From positions 62,001 to 126,000 of the forward strand of contig CALUYW010000002.1 of the NCBI GenBank assembly GCA_944325105.1: a stretch of DNA of 64,000 bases. Direction: 5' to 3'. Numbering within the stretch: position 1 is the first letter of the stretch; the number at the start of each line of letters is the position of its first letter. A program made the translations under genes and the position numbers. Below, in pieces: positions 35,805-45,210 of the stretch. A model generated the notes under the pieces. It saw nothing but the letters and a program-made list of their open reading frames with translations. It ran no database searches and was not told where the DNA came from. Source of the stretch: Candidatus Gastranaerophilales bacterium (lineage in GTDB: Bacteria > Cyanobacteriota > Vampirovibrionia > Gastranaerophilales > Gastranaerophilaceae).

Positions 35805-35912
35805 TTAGTTGAACAAAACAGGAATTAAAACCGTGGCGCCTATCATCCAAGTTGCAAACATCACGGTGAGTATTAAAATTATGATTTTTCTGTGCTTTCT
35901 AAAAAATTCCAT
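35805..35912 (-). CDS. 35-residue single-pass membrane peptide
   Basis: ATG at 35912, TAA at 35805-35807. The sequence starts MEFFRKHRKII and continues as one hydrophobic helix ending VLIPVLFN. A basic N-terminus followed by a TM segment predicts cytoplasm-in orientation. AGGAG lies just before the ATG (only 2 nt between them, close for an SD). The stop is 7 nt before the M23 start. The N-terminus resembles the anchor of SurA/PpiD-like proteins, but nothing follows it, so it is either a genuine small protein or the remnant of a longer one. Confidence 0.5.
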   Translation of the reverse strand: MEFFRKHRKIIILILTVMFATWMIGATVLIPVLFN

Positions 35913-35976
35913 AGCTCCTAAACTCTTTATCCCAAATCTGTTAATTTTTTAATAATATTTTAAACAAAAAAGCGCC

Positions 35977-37575
35977 TTAGTGCAAATTATGAACATTTTT
36001 TTTACTTTTGCACGCCGAGTCAAATGAGTCAACTTTACCGTCAAAGTTGTTATCTATGCCATCATAGCAGGAATTTTTAGACTCAAGACTCTCTGCGCGC
36101 ACATAGCGATTAAGGTATTTTTCATCGATTGAATTGTAAAGCCTGAAATAATAAGCCCGATAAGCCTTACCAAGAGCACAATTCCTTATTATAAGAGTAT
36201 TTTCATCATTATTTAAAACAGCATTTTTAGAAAAATTTGCACTTCCGCTTATAAAAGTACAAGTGTCAACAAGCATATTTTTCTGGTGATTTTTACCGCC
36301 CCAGTTTTCAACTTTTACTTTTATTGAATTTTCCCTGAGGTTATTTATTCTCTCCCTAAAGTTATAAGAAGCAAGCGCGTCAATTGTTACAACAACATTT
36401 ACTCCTCTTTTTTGAGCATTTATAAGCTCTGAGATTATATCCCTGTGAGTAAGGTAAAATGCGCTTATGAGAATTTCTTTTTTGGCGTTTTTTATCTCGT
36501 CTAAAATAGGTGAAAGTATATCGGACGACGGAGAAAAATAAACACTTATAACGGTATCCGCTCCAAGCGGGTAGTTAATAAGTTCATTTTTAGTTTTATT
36601 TGCATGAAAATTTCCGCCAAACATCTGTTCAAATTCTTTAGAAAAAACTTGTGCTATAACTTTTGAATTAATAATCACACCCGTATTTGAATCATAGCCG
36701 CCGCTTCCCGATTGAGATAAATTCATTGTATAAGTTGCGACTTTTTGCCCGTCAAAAATAAAAAATTTATTGTGCATAATGCAAAAAGAATTATCATCTT
36801 TGTGAGCAAAATTTTTTCTTAAAATCTTATTATCAGCATACATATCGCCCTTTTGAGGGTCGCTATCCAAAACAAATCTTACCCTGACACCTCGTTTTTT
36901 AGCGTTTAGAAGTGCTTGTATAATTTCATCTTGAGATTCAATACCGTATATAGCAGCGTCAATTGTATATTTTGCGCTGTTTATATTTTTTATAAGCGCT
37001 TGAGCTGCGTTTGTTCTTGCTCTTTTTGAAGGGCGAGAGTATTTATTGGGGTCAATAAGATACAACTCTATTGCACCAAAAACACCGTTAGGATAGGGAA
37101 GTTCAATTATTTCTTTTTGTTTTTTTGGAGGAGTAAAATAGCTTTTAGTCCTAACTTCAATAAAATCTTTTTTACAGGCAAAAATATAATCTATCGGCAA
37201 ATCTTTATAGTAAGGCTCTGCAAGTCCTTGACTAAGCAGATATAGTCCAATATCTTTATTATCAAGGTAGATTTTTGCATATTTTTGAGTTAAAAGAGAG
37301 TACTTACCAAGGGTGACTTTTTTATTTTTTAAAGTTTTAAGATAATCATTTGCGCCCTTAAATGTTTTTTGTTCATTTTTATTAAAAACAATGTGTTTTA
37401 GCCCGAAATACTCGTCATTTGAGCAGATATTATCGGAATTTAGGTCGATACAGAGATGATTTTCACTATCAACATCAATAAGCGCATAGGTCTTTACATG
37501 CTCTGTCTTATAAAAAGCCACAAAGCAAGAACATAAAACCAAAACCAAAAACAAATAAAAAAATTGTTCTTTCAT
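35977..37575 (-). CDS. SNase-like domain fused to two phospholipase D domains
   Basis: 532 residues. After a signal/anchor (about 1-20), residues about 25-150 resemble a staphylococcal nuclease fold (ALIDVDSENHLCIDLNSDN... YLKTLKNKKVTLGKYSLLTQKYAKIYLDNKDIGLYLLSQGLAEP). Two PLD domains follow with HKD-type motifs: MHNKFFIFDGQKVATYTMNL (about 265) and HQKNMLVDTCTFISGSANF (about 437). The C-terminus has a DGIDNNFDGKVDSFDSAC acidic loop, like calcium-binding repeats. The product should be exported. It may act on nucleic acid or phospholipid outside the cytoplasm. It stands first in the operon with the small peptide and the M23 gene. Confidence 0.75.
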   Translation of the reverse strand: MKEQFFYLFLVLVLCSCFVAFYKTEHVKTYALIDVDSENHLCIDLNSDNICSNDEYFGLKHIVFNKNEQKTFKGANDYLKTLKNKKVTLGKYSLLTQKYAKIYLDNKDIGLYLLSQGLAEPYYKDLPIDYIFACKKDFIEVRTKSYFTPPKKQKEIIELPYPNGVFGAIELYLIDPNKYSRPSKRARTNAAQALIKNINSAKYTIDAAIYGIESQDEIIQALLNAKKRGVRVRFVLDSDPQKGDMYADNKILRKNFAHKDDNSFCIMHNKFFIFDGQKVATYTMNLSQSGSGGYDSNTGVIINSKVIAQVFSKEFEQMFGGNFHANKTKNELINYPLGADTVISVYFSPSSDILSPILDEIKNAKKEILISAFYLTHRDIISELINAQKRGVNVVVTIDALASYNFRERINNLRENSIKVKVENWGGKNHQKNMLVDTCTFISGSANFSKNAVLNNDENTLIIRNCALGKAYRAYYFRLYNSIDEKYLNRYVRAESLESKNSCYDGIDNNFDGKVDSFDSACKSKKNVHNLH

Positions 37576-37673
37576 TGTATACCAATAGGTGAATTATCCG
37601 ACAAAACGGCACATAGTAGGAATTTTTTAACAAATATTTACAAAAATTACCACAAAGCATACAGGGGGCTTGA

Positions 37674-37705
37674 ATAATAACTTTGTTTTAGTTATTATCG
37701 TTTTT
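37674..37705 (+). promoter_or_regulatory. Hairpin with T-run in the rplS leader (possible attenuator)
   Basis: ATAATAACT / AGTTATTAT (9 bp, 7-nt loop), then CGTTTTT, 33 nt before the rplS ATG. It could act as a terminator or attenuator in the leader. The stem is all A/T but for one pair, so this is weak. Confidence 0.3.
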
Positions 37706-37737
37706 GCATAGAACATATAAGTCAGAAAAGGTGTAAA

Positions 37738-38091
37738 ATGAATCCGATTATTCAAGAACTGGAAAAAGAATATACTCAAAGAGAAATGCCAGAAACCAAC
37801 CCCGGCGATACAGTAAAAGTTTTTGTACGTATTATCGAAGGCAACAAAGAAAGAACACAGGCTTTTGAAGGTACTGTTATTAAAAAACACGGTTCAGGCA
37901 TTAACAAAACAATTACAGTAAGAAAAATCTTCCAAGGCGTTGGCGTAGAAAGAGTTTTTGCTATCTACTCACCCAGAATTGAAAAAATTCAAGTACTGAG
38001 AAAAGGTGACGTAAGACGCTCTAAACTTTACTACTTAAGAGAACGCTCAGGTAAAGCTACTCGTATCAGAGAAAAGATGGACCGTCGTTAA
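37738..38091 (+). CDS. rplS: 50S ribosomal protein L19
   Basis: 117 residues, the normal length. Family markers: [28 protein letters not shown] near the start, then [38 protein letters not shown]19 sits at the interface of the 30S and 50S subunits. SD AAGG lies 6-8 nt upstream. It is followed after 13 nt by rbgA and rnhB, a ribosome/RNA operon common in many bacteria. Confidence 0.97.
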   Translation: MNPIIQELEKEYTQREMPETNPGDTVKVFVRIIEGNKERTQAFEGTVIKKHGSGINKTITVRKIFQGVGVERVFAIYSPRIEKIQVLRKGDVRRSKLYYLRERSGKATRIREKMDRR

Positions 38092-38104
38092 TCTGAGCTT
38101 TGCT

Positions 38105-38953
38105 ATGGCACACATCCACTGGTTTCCGGGGCACATTGCAAAAGCCCAACGTGACTTAAAAGAAAAGTTAAATCTGGTTGATGTTGTTGTAGAAGTTCTT
38201 GACGCAAGAATTCCCGATTCGAGCTCTTATAAAAATTTAGAAAATTTAATAGGAAACAAATCACGCCTTATTCTTTTGAATAAGGCAGATTTGTCTGACG
38301 AGAAATACAATAAAATCTGGGCACAAAAAATAGAAGAAAAAACCTGCGCTCCGGTTATTATTACAGACTTGAATAATCAAAAAGACATAAACACAATTAT
38401 TGATAAAATAGTTGAAATAACTAACCCCATTATGCTTGAACTCCTTAAAAAAGGTTTACTGCCAAGAGCTGCGCGCTCTATGGTTATCGGTATGCCAAAT
38501 GTAGGTAAATCAAGCACAATTAACAGACTTATTAGAAAAGGTAAAGCAAAAACAGGCGCAAAAGCAGGTGTAACGCGCCAGCAGCAGTGGGTTAGAATAA
38601 ACAGAAAAGTAGAACTTCTTGACACTCCTGGGATAATACCTACCACACAAGAAGACCAAAAGCGCGCGCTCAAACTTGCCTGCGTTAACTCAATAGGTGA
38701 AAATGCCTACGAAAACGAATATGTTGCATCCGAACTTTTAAAATTAATCGTCGAAATGGGTTATGAGGACATTTTAAGAAATTACTACAAATTGCAGCCT
38801 GACACTGATATCACAATAGAAAACATTGCCCTTGCAAGAAACTGGATTGTAAAAGGCGCACAACCCGATGTTACGCGCACGGCTCAGTTTATTTTAACAA
38901 ACTTTAGAGAAGGAAAAATTGGAAAAATCACTCTTGAAAAGCCCCTTGAATAA
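38105..38953 (+). CDS. rbgA: Ribosome biogenesis GTPase RbgA (YlqF)
   Basis: 282 residues, a circularly permuted GTPase: G4 NKADLSD (about 61-67) comes before G1 GMPNVGKSSTINRL (about 131-144) and G3 DTPGI (about 180). The N-terminus IHWFPGHIAKAQRDL is the family signature. RbgA is needed for late 50S assembly. It is translationally linked to rnhB, whose likely TTG start lies inside its last 35 bases. Confidence 0.95.
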   Translation: MAHIHWFPGHIAKAQRDLKEKLNLVDVVVEVLDARIPDSSSYKNLENLIGNKSRLILLNKADLSDEKYNKIWAQKIEEKTCAPVIITDLNNQKDINTIIDKIVEITNPIMLELLKKGLLPRAARSMVIGMPNVGKSSTINRLIRKGKAKTGAKAGVTRQQQWVRINRKVELLDTPGIIPTTQEDQKRALKLACVNSIGENAYENEYVASELLKLIVEMGYEDILRNYYKLQPDTDITIENIALARNWIVKGAQPDVTRTAQFILTNFREGKIGKITLEKPLE

Positions 38954-39602
38954 CAGTCTTTTTGATTTTGATAATGATTTTAAAGAGAGCAAAAAAACTC
39001 CTCTGGGATTTGAACTTGATACATACACTCATATCTTAGGCACGGATGAAGCAGGCAGAGGCCCTGCCGCAGGCGGTGTTTGGGCAGCGTGTGTTTGTTT
39101 TTTAGATAAAAATATCGAAAAAGAACTCACAAAATTAAACGACTCAAAAAAACTCAGCGAAAAAACCCGTCTTGAGCTCTACCCTATAATCCGCGACGGT
39201 TCAGTATTTTCTATTAAATCAATTGATGTTGAGACAATTGAGAAAATAAATATCCTAAACTCTTCGCTTTTGGCTATGAAACTGTGTATTGAAGAGGTTT
39301 TAGGTAAAATTCAAGCGCAAAGCCCCATTGTACTTGTTGACGGCAACAAGAAAGTAAAAGGCTTAAAAATCCCTCAAAAAAATATAATAAAAGGAGACTC
39401 AAAATCCGCTTCAATAGCTGCAGCAAGTATTTTGGCCAAAGTTGAAAGAGATGAATTTATGAAAAAAATCTCTATTCAATACCCTAATTATCATTGGGAG
39501 AAAAACAAAGGATATTTAAGTAAAGAGCATATCGAAGCCATTAAAAAACACGGTGTTACAAAGTATCATAGGAAAAGCTTTCTAAGGAATATTCTTAACT
39601 AA
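38919..39602 (+). CDS. rnhB: Ribonuclease HII
   Basis: 227 residues from a TTG at 38919, chosen because GAAGGA lies 5-6 nt upstream; the gene then overlaps rbgA by 35 nt. It removes ribonucleotides from DNA. The catalytic signature is GTDEAGRGPAAGG (DEAGRG), with the second acidic pair in VLVDGNK, followed by KGDSKSASIAAASILAKVERD. The end HGVTKYHRKSF matches the family. The first 35 residues before the catalytic domain look unstructured. The stop abuts the flhA stop on the other strand with no gap. Confidence 0.93.
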   Translation: MEKSLLKSPLNNSLFDFDNDFKESKKTPLGFELDTYTHILGTDEAGRGPAAGGVWAACVCFLDKNIEKELTKLNDSKKLSEKTRLELYPIIRDGSVFSIKSIDVETIEKINILNSSLLAMKLCIEEVLGKIQAQSPIVLVDGNKKVKGLKIPQKNIIKGDSKSASIAAASILAKVERDEFMKKISIQYPNYHWEKNKGYLSKEHIEAIKKHGVTKYHRKSFLRNILN

Positions 39603-41693
39603 TTACGCATATGAACTTTCACCGATTGTATCTATAGCCTCAACCCTTATATCGGTTATAAGTTCAGAATACGATATGACAACAATAGTCGGGATGTGAC
39701 GCTCAAGCATTTGATACAGAGGCAGACGTATTCTTGGCGAGCAGAGGATTACAGGCTGAGTACCCACTGCCTGATGAGCGCGCATAAGAGTATTTGCGGT
39801 TGATTCAATAAGCTCTTGAACCTGCATAGGATTGAGCAAAAACATTGTTCCAAGCTCTGTTCTTTGACAACTGTCATCAAGTGTTTTTTCCCATTCGCTA
39901 GATAGCGTCAAGGCATAGAGAACTTTTTCTTTGTTACAATGCGCAAGACAAATCTGGCGACCCAGTGCCGCACGCAAGCGCTCAGACAATATATCAGGCT
40001 CTTTTGAAAATCTTGCATAGTCGCACAAGCGCTCAAATATAAAGATAATGTCTTTAATTGATACTTTCTCGCGAATAAGGTTTACAAATATTTTTCTTAA
40101 ATCACTTGTTGAAATAATCGTAGGTACAAGGTCGTTAACAAGCGTCGGGTCTTGCGATTTTACAAGCTCCATAAGTTTTAAGACATCGGTTTTTGTCATA
40201 ACTTCATCTACATACTTACGGACACAATCCTGCAGGTGCGTTACTATAACATCAACAGAGTCAACCGCCGTTATATTATCACGCTTGTCTATAAACTGCG
40301 GGTCAAGCCAGTAAGCCTGCGACTGATATGTCGGGTCAACACTTACGATAGCGTTTTCAGGCAATTTTTTGCCCAGAGCCTCCCACTGGTCGGCAATTAC
40401 CATGTATTTACCGGGGTACACCATGCCTGTAGCAACCGTATTTGAGCGAATAGAAATTAAATACTCGTTATCTGCTATGGCTGATGAGTCCATAATCCTT
40501 ATGTTTGGAATAATATAACCCAACTCATCTGTCACTCTTTGTCTTAGAGCGGCAATTTTTGCCAAGAGCTGACCGTCTTGGTCAGGGTCAGCTATTATAA
40601 GAAGTCCCGAACCCACTTGCAGGCTCAATACGTCAACACCCAATCTTTCATACATTTTATTCGGGTTAACAAGGTCTTGCATATTTTGCTTAACGGCATC
40701 CAACTGCCCCAGTTGCGCCTGAACATCAGCATTAACAAGAACAGAAAACCCTGCAAGCGCTATTATAATCGTAAACATTAAAAACGGCAGCCACGGCAGC
40801 CCTGTTATAGGGCTTGTAATAGCAATTAAAAGCAAAAATCCGCAAGCAAAAAACAAACTCTGCGGTTTAGATAAAATCTGACTTGATAAGTCTATACCCA
40901 AAGATGAACCCGTTGCAGTTGATCGGGTCATAATTATACCTGCCGAAATTGACATCAAAAGTGATGGTACTTGAGATGCCAAACCGTCACCTATGGTCAA
41001 GATAGTATATTTTGAAACGGCGTCTGCTGCAGGCATACCATTCATCAAAATACCGATAATTAAGCCGCCTACAATGTTTATAACAACGATAATGATACCT
41101 GCTATAGTATCACCTTTTACAAATTTCATAGCACCATCCATTGAACCGAACAAGGATGATTCTCTCTGCAAATCCTCACGGCGTTTTACCGCTTCTTCAG
41201 GTGATATAAGACCTGCGTTAAAGTCCGCGTCAATTGTCATTTGTTTACCGGGCATAGCATCCAGTGCAAAACGGGCTGCAACCTCTGCTATACGTTCTGC
41301 ACCCTTGGTAATTACCATAAACTGTACAACAGTTATGATAAGGAATATAACACCGCCGACGACCATATTTCCGCCGGTTACAAAAGAGCCGAAGGCATGA
41401 ACTACCTCGCCGGCGTCCCCTTTTGCCAAAATCAAGCGGGTTGAGGCAATGGATAAAACCAAACGAAACATTGTACCTATCAGGATAATAGATGGAAATG
41501 CCGCAAGTTCAAGAGGCTTTTGCACATACAGTGAAATCATCAAAAGCACAATGCCGAGAGTAATATTTAAACTTATAGAAAAGTTTATAACCCAGTTTGG
41601 CATCTCAATCAGCAATATCAAAATCAAAACGATTACAAATATTGCAAGAAAAATTTCACTTATAGGGTTTGATTGTGCGTTTGGTTGTGCCAT
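39603..41693 (-). CDS. flhA: Flagellar export apparatus protein FlhA
   Basis: 696 residues. Eight membrane helices lie in the first about 330 residues. The conserved FHIPEP-type region is clear (RLVLSIASTRLIL, FALDAMPGKQMTIDADFNAGLI, RREDLQRESSLFGSMDGAMKFVKGD). The C-terminal half is the cytosolic domain that forms the nonameric ring and docks chaperone-substrate pairs. It could in principle be the type III homologue SctV, but the linked fliE, fliF and fliH genes make it flagellar. It is last in the operon here; flhB/fliP/Q/R are not in the window. Confidence 0.93.
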   Translation of the reverse strand: MAQPNAQSNPISEIFLAIFVIVLILILLIEMPNWVINFSISLNITLGIVLLMISLYVQKPLELAAFPSIILIGTMFRLVLSIASTRLILAKGDAGEVVHAFGSFVTGGNMVVGGVIFLIITVVQFMVITKGAERIAEVAARFALDAMPGKQMTIDADFNAGLISPEEAVKRREDLQRESSLFGSMDGAMKFVKGDTIAGIIIVVINIVGGLIIGILMNGMPAADAVSKYTILTIGDGLASQVPSLLMSISAGIIMTRSTATGSSLGIDLSSQILSKPQSLFFACGFLLLIAITSPITGLPWLPFLMFTIIIALAGFSVLVNADVQAQLGQLDAVKQNMQDLVNPNKMYERLGVDVLSLQVGSGLLIIADPDQDGQLLAKIAALRQRVTDELGYIIPNIRIMDSSAIADNEYLISIRSNTVATGMVYPGKYMVIADQWEALGKKLPENAIVSVDPTYQSQAYWLDPQFIDKRDNITAVDSVDVIVTHLQDCVRKYVDEVMTKTDVLKLMELVKSQDPTLVNDLVPTIISTSDLRKIFVNLIREKVSIKDIIFIFERLCDYARFSKEPDILSERLRAALGRQICLAHCNKEKVLYALTLSSEWEKTLDDSCQRTELGTMFLLNPMQVQELIESTANTLMRAHQAVGTQPVILCSPRIRLPLYQMLERHIPTIVVISYSELITDIRVEAIDTIGESSYA

Positions 41694-41704
41694 CCTCTAG
41701 TTTG

Positions 41705-42475
41705 TTATTGACCTCCTTTGTATATACCAAAGGCATTTTGGATTATCTGCAGCTGGGTTGAAAAATTCGCATCCACCACACCGTTATTTGAAACCACAAC
41801 ACAGCTGCCCTTTTCAACTGTTTCATCTGCAACTACCGATACTTTAGCATCAAGTCTGTTAGTTTCAACTATCTCAGGCAAAGACGCTCTTGCAAAGTCA
41901 ACATCATCAGGTGCCACCCTTATTGTGATTTTCTCGTCAGTACTTGTAAGTTCACCAAGCACTTCATTAATTATATTTTTCAACACATCATCAGATAATT
42001 CCACTTCTTTTTTAATGATTTTCTTTGCAACTTCAAGAGAAATCTCAAGTATATGAGGCAAAAGTTCGTCATAAATTTCATATCTTGAAGATAAAAAATC
42101 CTCAAGAGCGGTTTTTAGCTTATCAATTTCTTTTTGTGCTCCCTCAAGACCGTTTTTGTAACCTTCTTTTGCAGCCAACTCTCTAATTGAGCGGGCCTCT
42201 TCCTGAGCACGCGACACAAGAGTACGCTCGTCGATTCTCCTGTAGCCTCTTCTCCTGTCGCCTCGTCTTCTTTCTATTCTTTCTTTAAATTCAATTTCGG
42301 AAATGTCGATTTTTTCAAATTCTTTTAGAGTATCTTGTTCTGTTTTTTCTTTTGGTTTTACTTCAACAACAGGGGGCTCCTCAGGCAAAATTTCAACAAC
42401 AGGAGCCTCTAAAATCTGCTGTTTTGCCGGTTTAGATTGATTATCGGGAGTTTTTAATTTTCTTTTAATTATCAT
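41705..42475 (-). CDS. fliH: Flagellar assembly protein FliH
   Basis: 256 residues. The C-terminal about 130 residues fit FliH/HrpE (LEISLEVAKKIIKKEVELSDDVLKNIINEVLGEL, then IRVAPDDVDFARASLPEI, KGSCVVVSNNGVVDANFSTQLQ). In the middle lies a coiled coil (AAKEGYKNGLEGAQKEIDKLKTALEDF). The N-terminus is Pro/Glu-rich, and an odd Arg block follows (RRRGDRRRGYRR, about 82-93). FliH regulates the FliI ATPase; fliI itself is not adjacent. The start overlaps the preceding gene by 4 nt (ATGA). Confidence 0.85.
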   Translation of the reverse strand: MIIKRKLKTPDNQSKPAKQQILEAPVVEILPEEPPVVEVKPKEKTEQDTLKEFEKIDISEIEFKERIERRRGDRRRGYRRIDERTLVSRAQEEARSIRELAAKEGYKNGLEGAQKEIDKLKTALEDFLSSRYEIYDELLPHILEISLEVAKKIIKKEVELSDDVLKNIINEVLGELTSTDEKITIRVAPDDVDFARASLPEIVETNRLDAKVSVVADETVEKGSCVVVSNNGVVDANFSTQLQIIQNAFGIYKGGQ

Positions 42476-43416
42476 AGGGTCTTTTCTTCCAGATACTTGC
42501 AGATTACATTTGCAACCCTCACAGGTATTGACACATCGGACTGTGCACCCAAAAGTACGAACTCGCGTATTTGAGGACGTTCATTTTTAATGATATTAGA
42601 AATTTCCTCTTTGTCCGAATTTTTTACAATTTTACATATTTTACGTTGTATTCTTTCTATCGACATACTCTGAGGCTCCGGTAATGCCTGTTTTATTTCG
42701 CTCAGACATCTTTGTGTAATCTTTGTATCTATTTTTGTTTCCAAATCTTTCATTGACAAGTACTGAAGCAGAACTTCTCTTTCCGGTTTGTTAAATTTAG
42801 ATAAAATATTTTTAATCTTACTTTCGGGAAAATTCCTTATAAGAAGCGCCAAAGAAGCAAGCTTAAGGATTTTATTATCACTCATATCGGCCCCTATTGC
42901 CTCTTCTTGTGCCTGAGTTTGAGCCATGGCATCAATATTTGACTGGCTGAGGGCATTTTGCTCGGCTTTATCATCAAGCACGCCTTTTTTCTTCAAATCA
43001 TCAAGGGCCTGTTTAAAACATACATTTACGTGGTGTTCTACAAGAGGAATAATCTGCTCTTGGGGCATTCTTTTTAAAACCGCCTGTTTTGAAATTTCAA
43101 ATACCGTAAAGGCTACTCTCTGGAGGATACCCTCCCTTAATGACGGGTCAATTTTTGAACGTATAAGGTCTATTGACTTGTGGAAAGACCACTCACCTAT
43201 AAATTGAGTAATCAAAGAAGCCTGAGCCGCGTCGAGATTTATTGTTTCATCTTTTATAAGAGCGTCGCCGGATAGAAAACAAAACTTATATACGATATCA
43301 ACTACAAATTTCTTATCATTCACGTCAATATCTTGCGGCACAACTTGTCCTGCTTGTCCCGCAAGGTTTTTTGCAAATGCTTTATGGTCAAATCCTTCTA
43401 TTTTACGCTCAGCCAT
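42472..43416 (-). CDS. FliG-position flagellar protein, strongly divergent
   Basis: 314 residues between fliF and fliH, where most bacteria keep fliG. It is all-helical, and residues about 180-314 show solenoid units (ALLIRNFPESKIKNILSKFNKPEREVLLQYLS, then SIPVRVANVICKYLEE) that could be FliG-like. The usual FliG marks (the EHPQ segment, the MFxFEDL motif and the charged rotor helix) are not seen. It may be a divergent FliG or a lineage-specific C-ring substitute. A second solenoid gene at 1378-2274 is an alternative candidate for the motor role. SD GGGGAG lies just before the ATG. Confidence 0.5.
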   Translation of the reverse strand: MAERKIEGFDHKAFAKNLAGQAGQVVPQDIDVNDKKFVVDIVYKFCFLSGDALIKDETINLDAAQASLITQFIGEWSFHKSIDLIRSKIDPSLREGILQRVAFTVFEISKQAVLKRMPQEQIIPLVEHHVNVCFKQALDDLKKKGVLDDKAEQNALSQSNIDAMAQTQAQEEAIGADMSDNKILKLASLALLIRNFPESKIKNILSKFNKPEREVLLQYLSMKDLETKIDTKITQRCLSEIKQALPEPQSMSIERIQRKICKIVKNSDKEEISNIIKNERPQIREFVLLGAQSDVSIPVRVANVICKYLEEKTL

Positions 43417-43441
43417 CTCTCCCCTTATAGTATATCAGGAT

Positions 43442-45145
43442 TTATGTACTTTCTATCCAATTTTTTAATTTTTCTGCAGCTTCATTTTCATCAAGTTCGC
43501 TGAAATCCATACTAAGTTCATCTAAAGCATCTTTTATGTCGCCGTCAGGAATTGCTTGTGCAGCGGCCTGAGGCTGAGAAACACCTTGTTGAGCTTGAGC
43601 CTGAGCAATTGCAGCAGCGTGCAAATTTTGCTGCTCTATAAGATTTTGCGCCATCTGTGCTTGTTTTTGTATAAGTTCTGCCGCTTTTAAATTTACGTCA
43701 TTAAGTTGTTTTTCTTGTTCTTGCGCTTTTTTTCTTAAAAGCTCAAGTTCTTCTTCCTGCCTTTGAGCTTCTTTTTTAACTTTTTGCATAATATGCCTCA
43801 AGCCAAAACCAAGACCGCACAACAAAAGTGCACCAACAACCCACCAAGGATTACCCGATTCCTCAGGTTTTGGAAGATTTGGCCCTTGGTCAGGAGCAAG
43901 TATAGGGCTGTTTGACTCAACAAAAGCTATAGAAACATTCTCGGGATTAACTTTAGGGCTTGCAGCATGAGCTATAAGCTCTTTTAGTTCCGTTATTGTC
44001 ATACTCATAGGAATTGATGACTCTTCAAGTGAAACGGCAATTGATATTTCTTCAATTACTCCTGCTTTCATATATTCATTAACCTGAGTCTTTGTAACCC
44101 CATATTGAGTTTCTTGTGCTTGGCGAACGTATTTTCTGTCTTGAGAAGAATTGGAACCGCTGTTTGGAACACCAAAAGGCAGATATGTGCTTACGGCATT
44201 TGTTGCAGAGTTAACATCGGTTGTATTATCTCCCAATTTTTCCGTAAAGTTTTGCTCGTTTACCGAAGTTTTTCTTGTCGGGTCATAGATTATGCTCGTT
44301 TTTTCAACAGGAGCTTGAGTTAAGAATGTTGAAACCGTAACCACGTAGTTGCCTTTGCCTACAAGCCTGTCTAATTGTGAGGCAACTTTTGATTGCATGT
44401 ATTTATCGTTTTCTTCAATTTTTGACAAAGCATCATCGGATGCACCAATTATACTGTTGTATACCGTTCCGTTTGTATCGGTTATAGAAATATTATTTGG
44501 TTCAAGTCCTTGAACAGCACCCAAAAGCAAGTTTGTAATTGCTTTTATTTTCATATTATCAAGGCGCTCGCCCGATGGCACGGTAACCTGAACAGTTGCC
44601 GTGATTGGTTTTTGTTGAGAGGTAAAAAATGTCTGCTCTGGAATTGAAATAAACACCTGTGCGTTTTCAATAGGTGGAATTTTCCTTATAAGACGGGCAA
44701 GTTCGCCATTAATAGCACGTACAAGGCGAATTTTTTTATCATCTTTTGTAGATGTAAAATCACCCTTGTCAAAAATCTCTAAACCCGTGTGCTCATCAAT
44801 TAAGCCTGATTTAACTATTGCAAGAAGAGCCCTGTCACGCTGCGACATGGTATATTCCGCAAGAAAAATGGTCGATTTTGTACCATCGACTTTCCTTTGA
44901 GCATGAATACCCTCGCGCGCAAGTAACGCCTGAACTTCAAGTGCTTGACCGATGTTATCCGTTGTAAATAAGTCAAGAGGTTCTTTTATAACCTTTTCTT
45001 TAACAACATCAGATGTACCTGCTTTATTACTTGATGAGGAAATAACTGCCGTTAAAGTTATGGAAAACAAAAGTACGACTACCACGATTCCCGCGATAAT
45101 CCCATAAAAAAGAGGCTTATTTTCAAGTATTTTTTTGAAGTCCAT
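43442..45145 (-). CDS. fliF: Flagellar MS-ring protein FliF
   Basis: 567 residues. It has TM1 at about 14-36, a YscJ/FliF ring-building region (about 60-245, ALEVQALLAREGIHAQRK, RAINGELARLIRKIPPIENAQVFISIPEQTFF), a second ring domain, and TM2 at about 430-450 (WWVVGALLLCGLGFGL). A long Gln/Glu/Ala coiled coil follows. The C-terminal tail is DIKDALDELSMDFSELDENEAAEKLKNWIES, where FliG normally docks. FliF forms the base of the flagellum in the inner membrane. The Gln-rich stretch (about 500-540) is lineage-specific. Confidence 0.92.
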   Translation of the reverse strand: MDFKKILENKPLFYGIIAGIVVVVLLFSITLTAVISSSSNKAGTSDVVKEKVIKEPLDLFTTDNIGQALEVQALLAREGIHAQRKVDGTKSTIFLAEYTMSQRDRALLAIVKSGLIDEHTGLEIFDKGDFTSTKDDKKIRLVRAINGELARLIRKIPPIENAQVFISIPEQTFFTSQQKPITATVQVTVPSGERLDNMKIKAITNLLLGAVQGLEPNNISITDTNGTVYNSIIGASDDALSKIEENDKYMQSKVASQLDRLVGKGNYVVTVSTFLTQAPVEKTSIIYDPTRKTSVNEQNFTEKLGDNTTDVNSATNAVSTYLPFGVPNSGSNSSQDRKYVRQAQETQYGVTKTQVNEYMKAGVIEEISIAVSLEESSIPMSMTITELKELIAHAASPKVNPENVSIAFVESNSPILAPDQGPNLPKPEESGNPWWVVGALLLCGLGFGLRHIMQKVKKEAQRQEEELELLRKKAQEQEKQLNDVNLKAAELIQKQAQMAQNLIEQQNLHAAAIAQAQAQQGVSQPQAAAQAIPDGDIKDALDELSMDFSELDENEAAEKLKNWIEST

Positions 45146-45210
45146 AGCTTATACAACAGGTGATAGTACTACACAATTAATTATACTATTAATTTTCTTA
45201 ATAGTTAAGG

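Noticed and set aside
37627-37890. 87-codon minus-strand frame over the rplS leader
   Set aside because: It covers the rplS start and leader and is a Phe-rich shadow; no SD.
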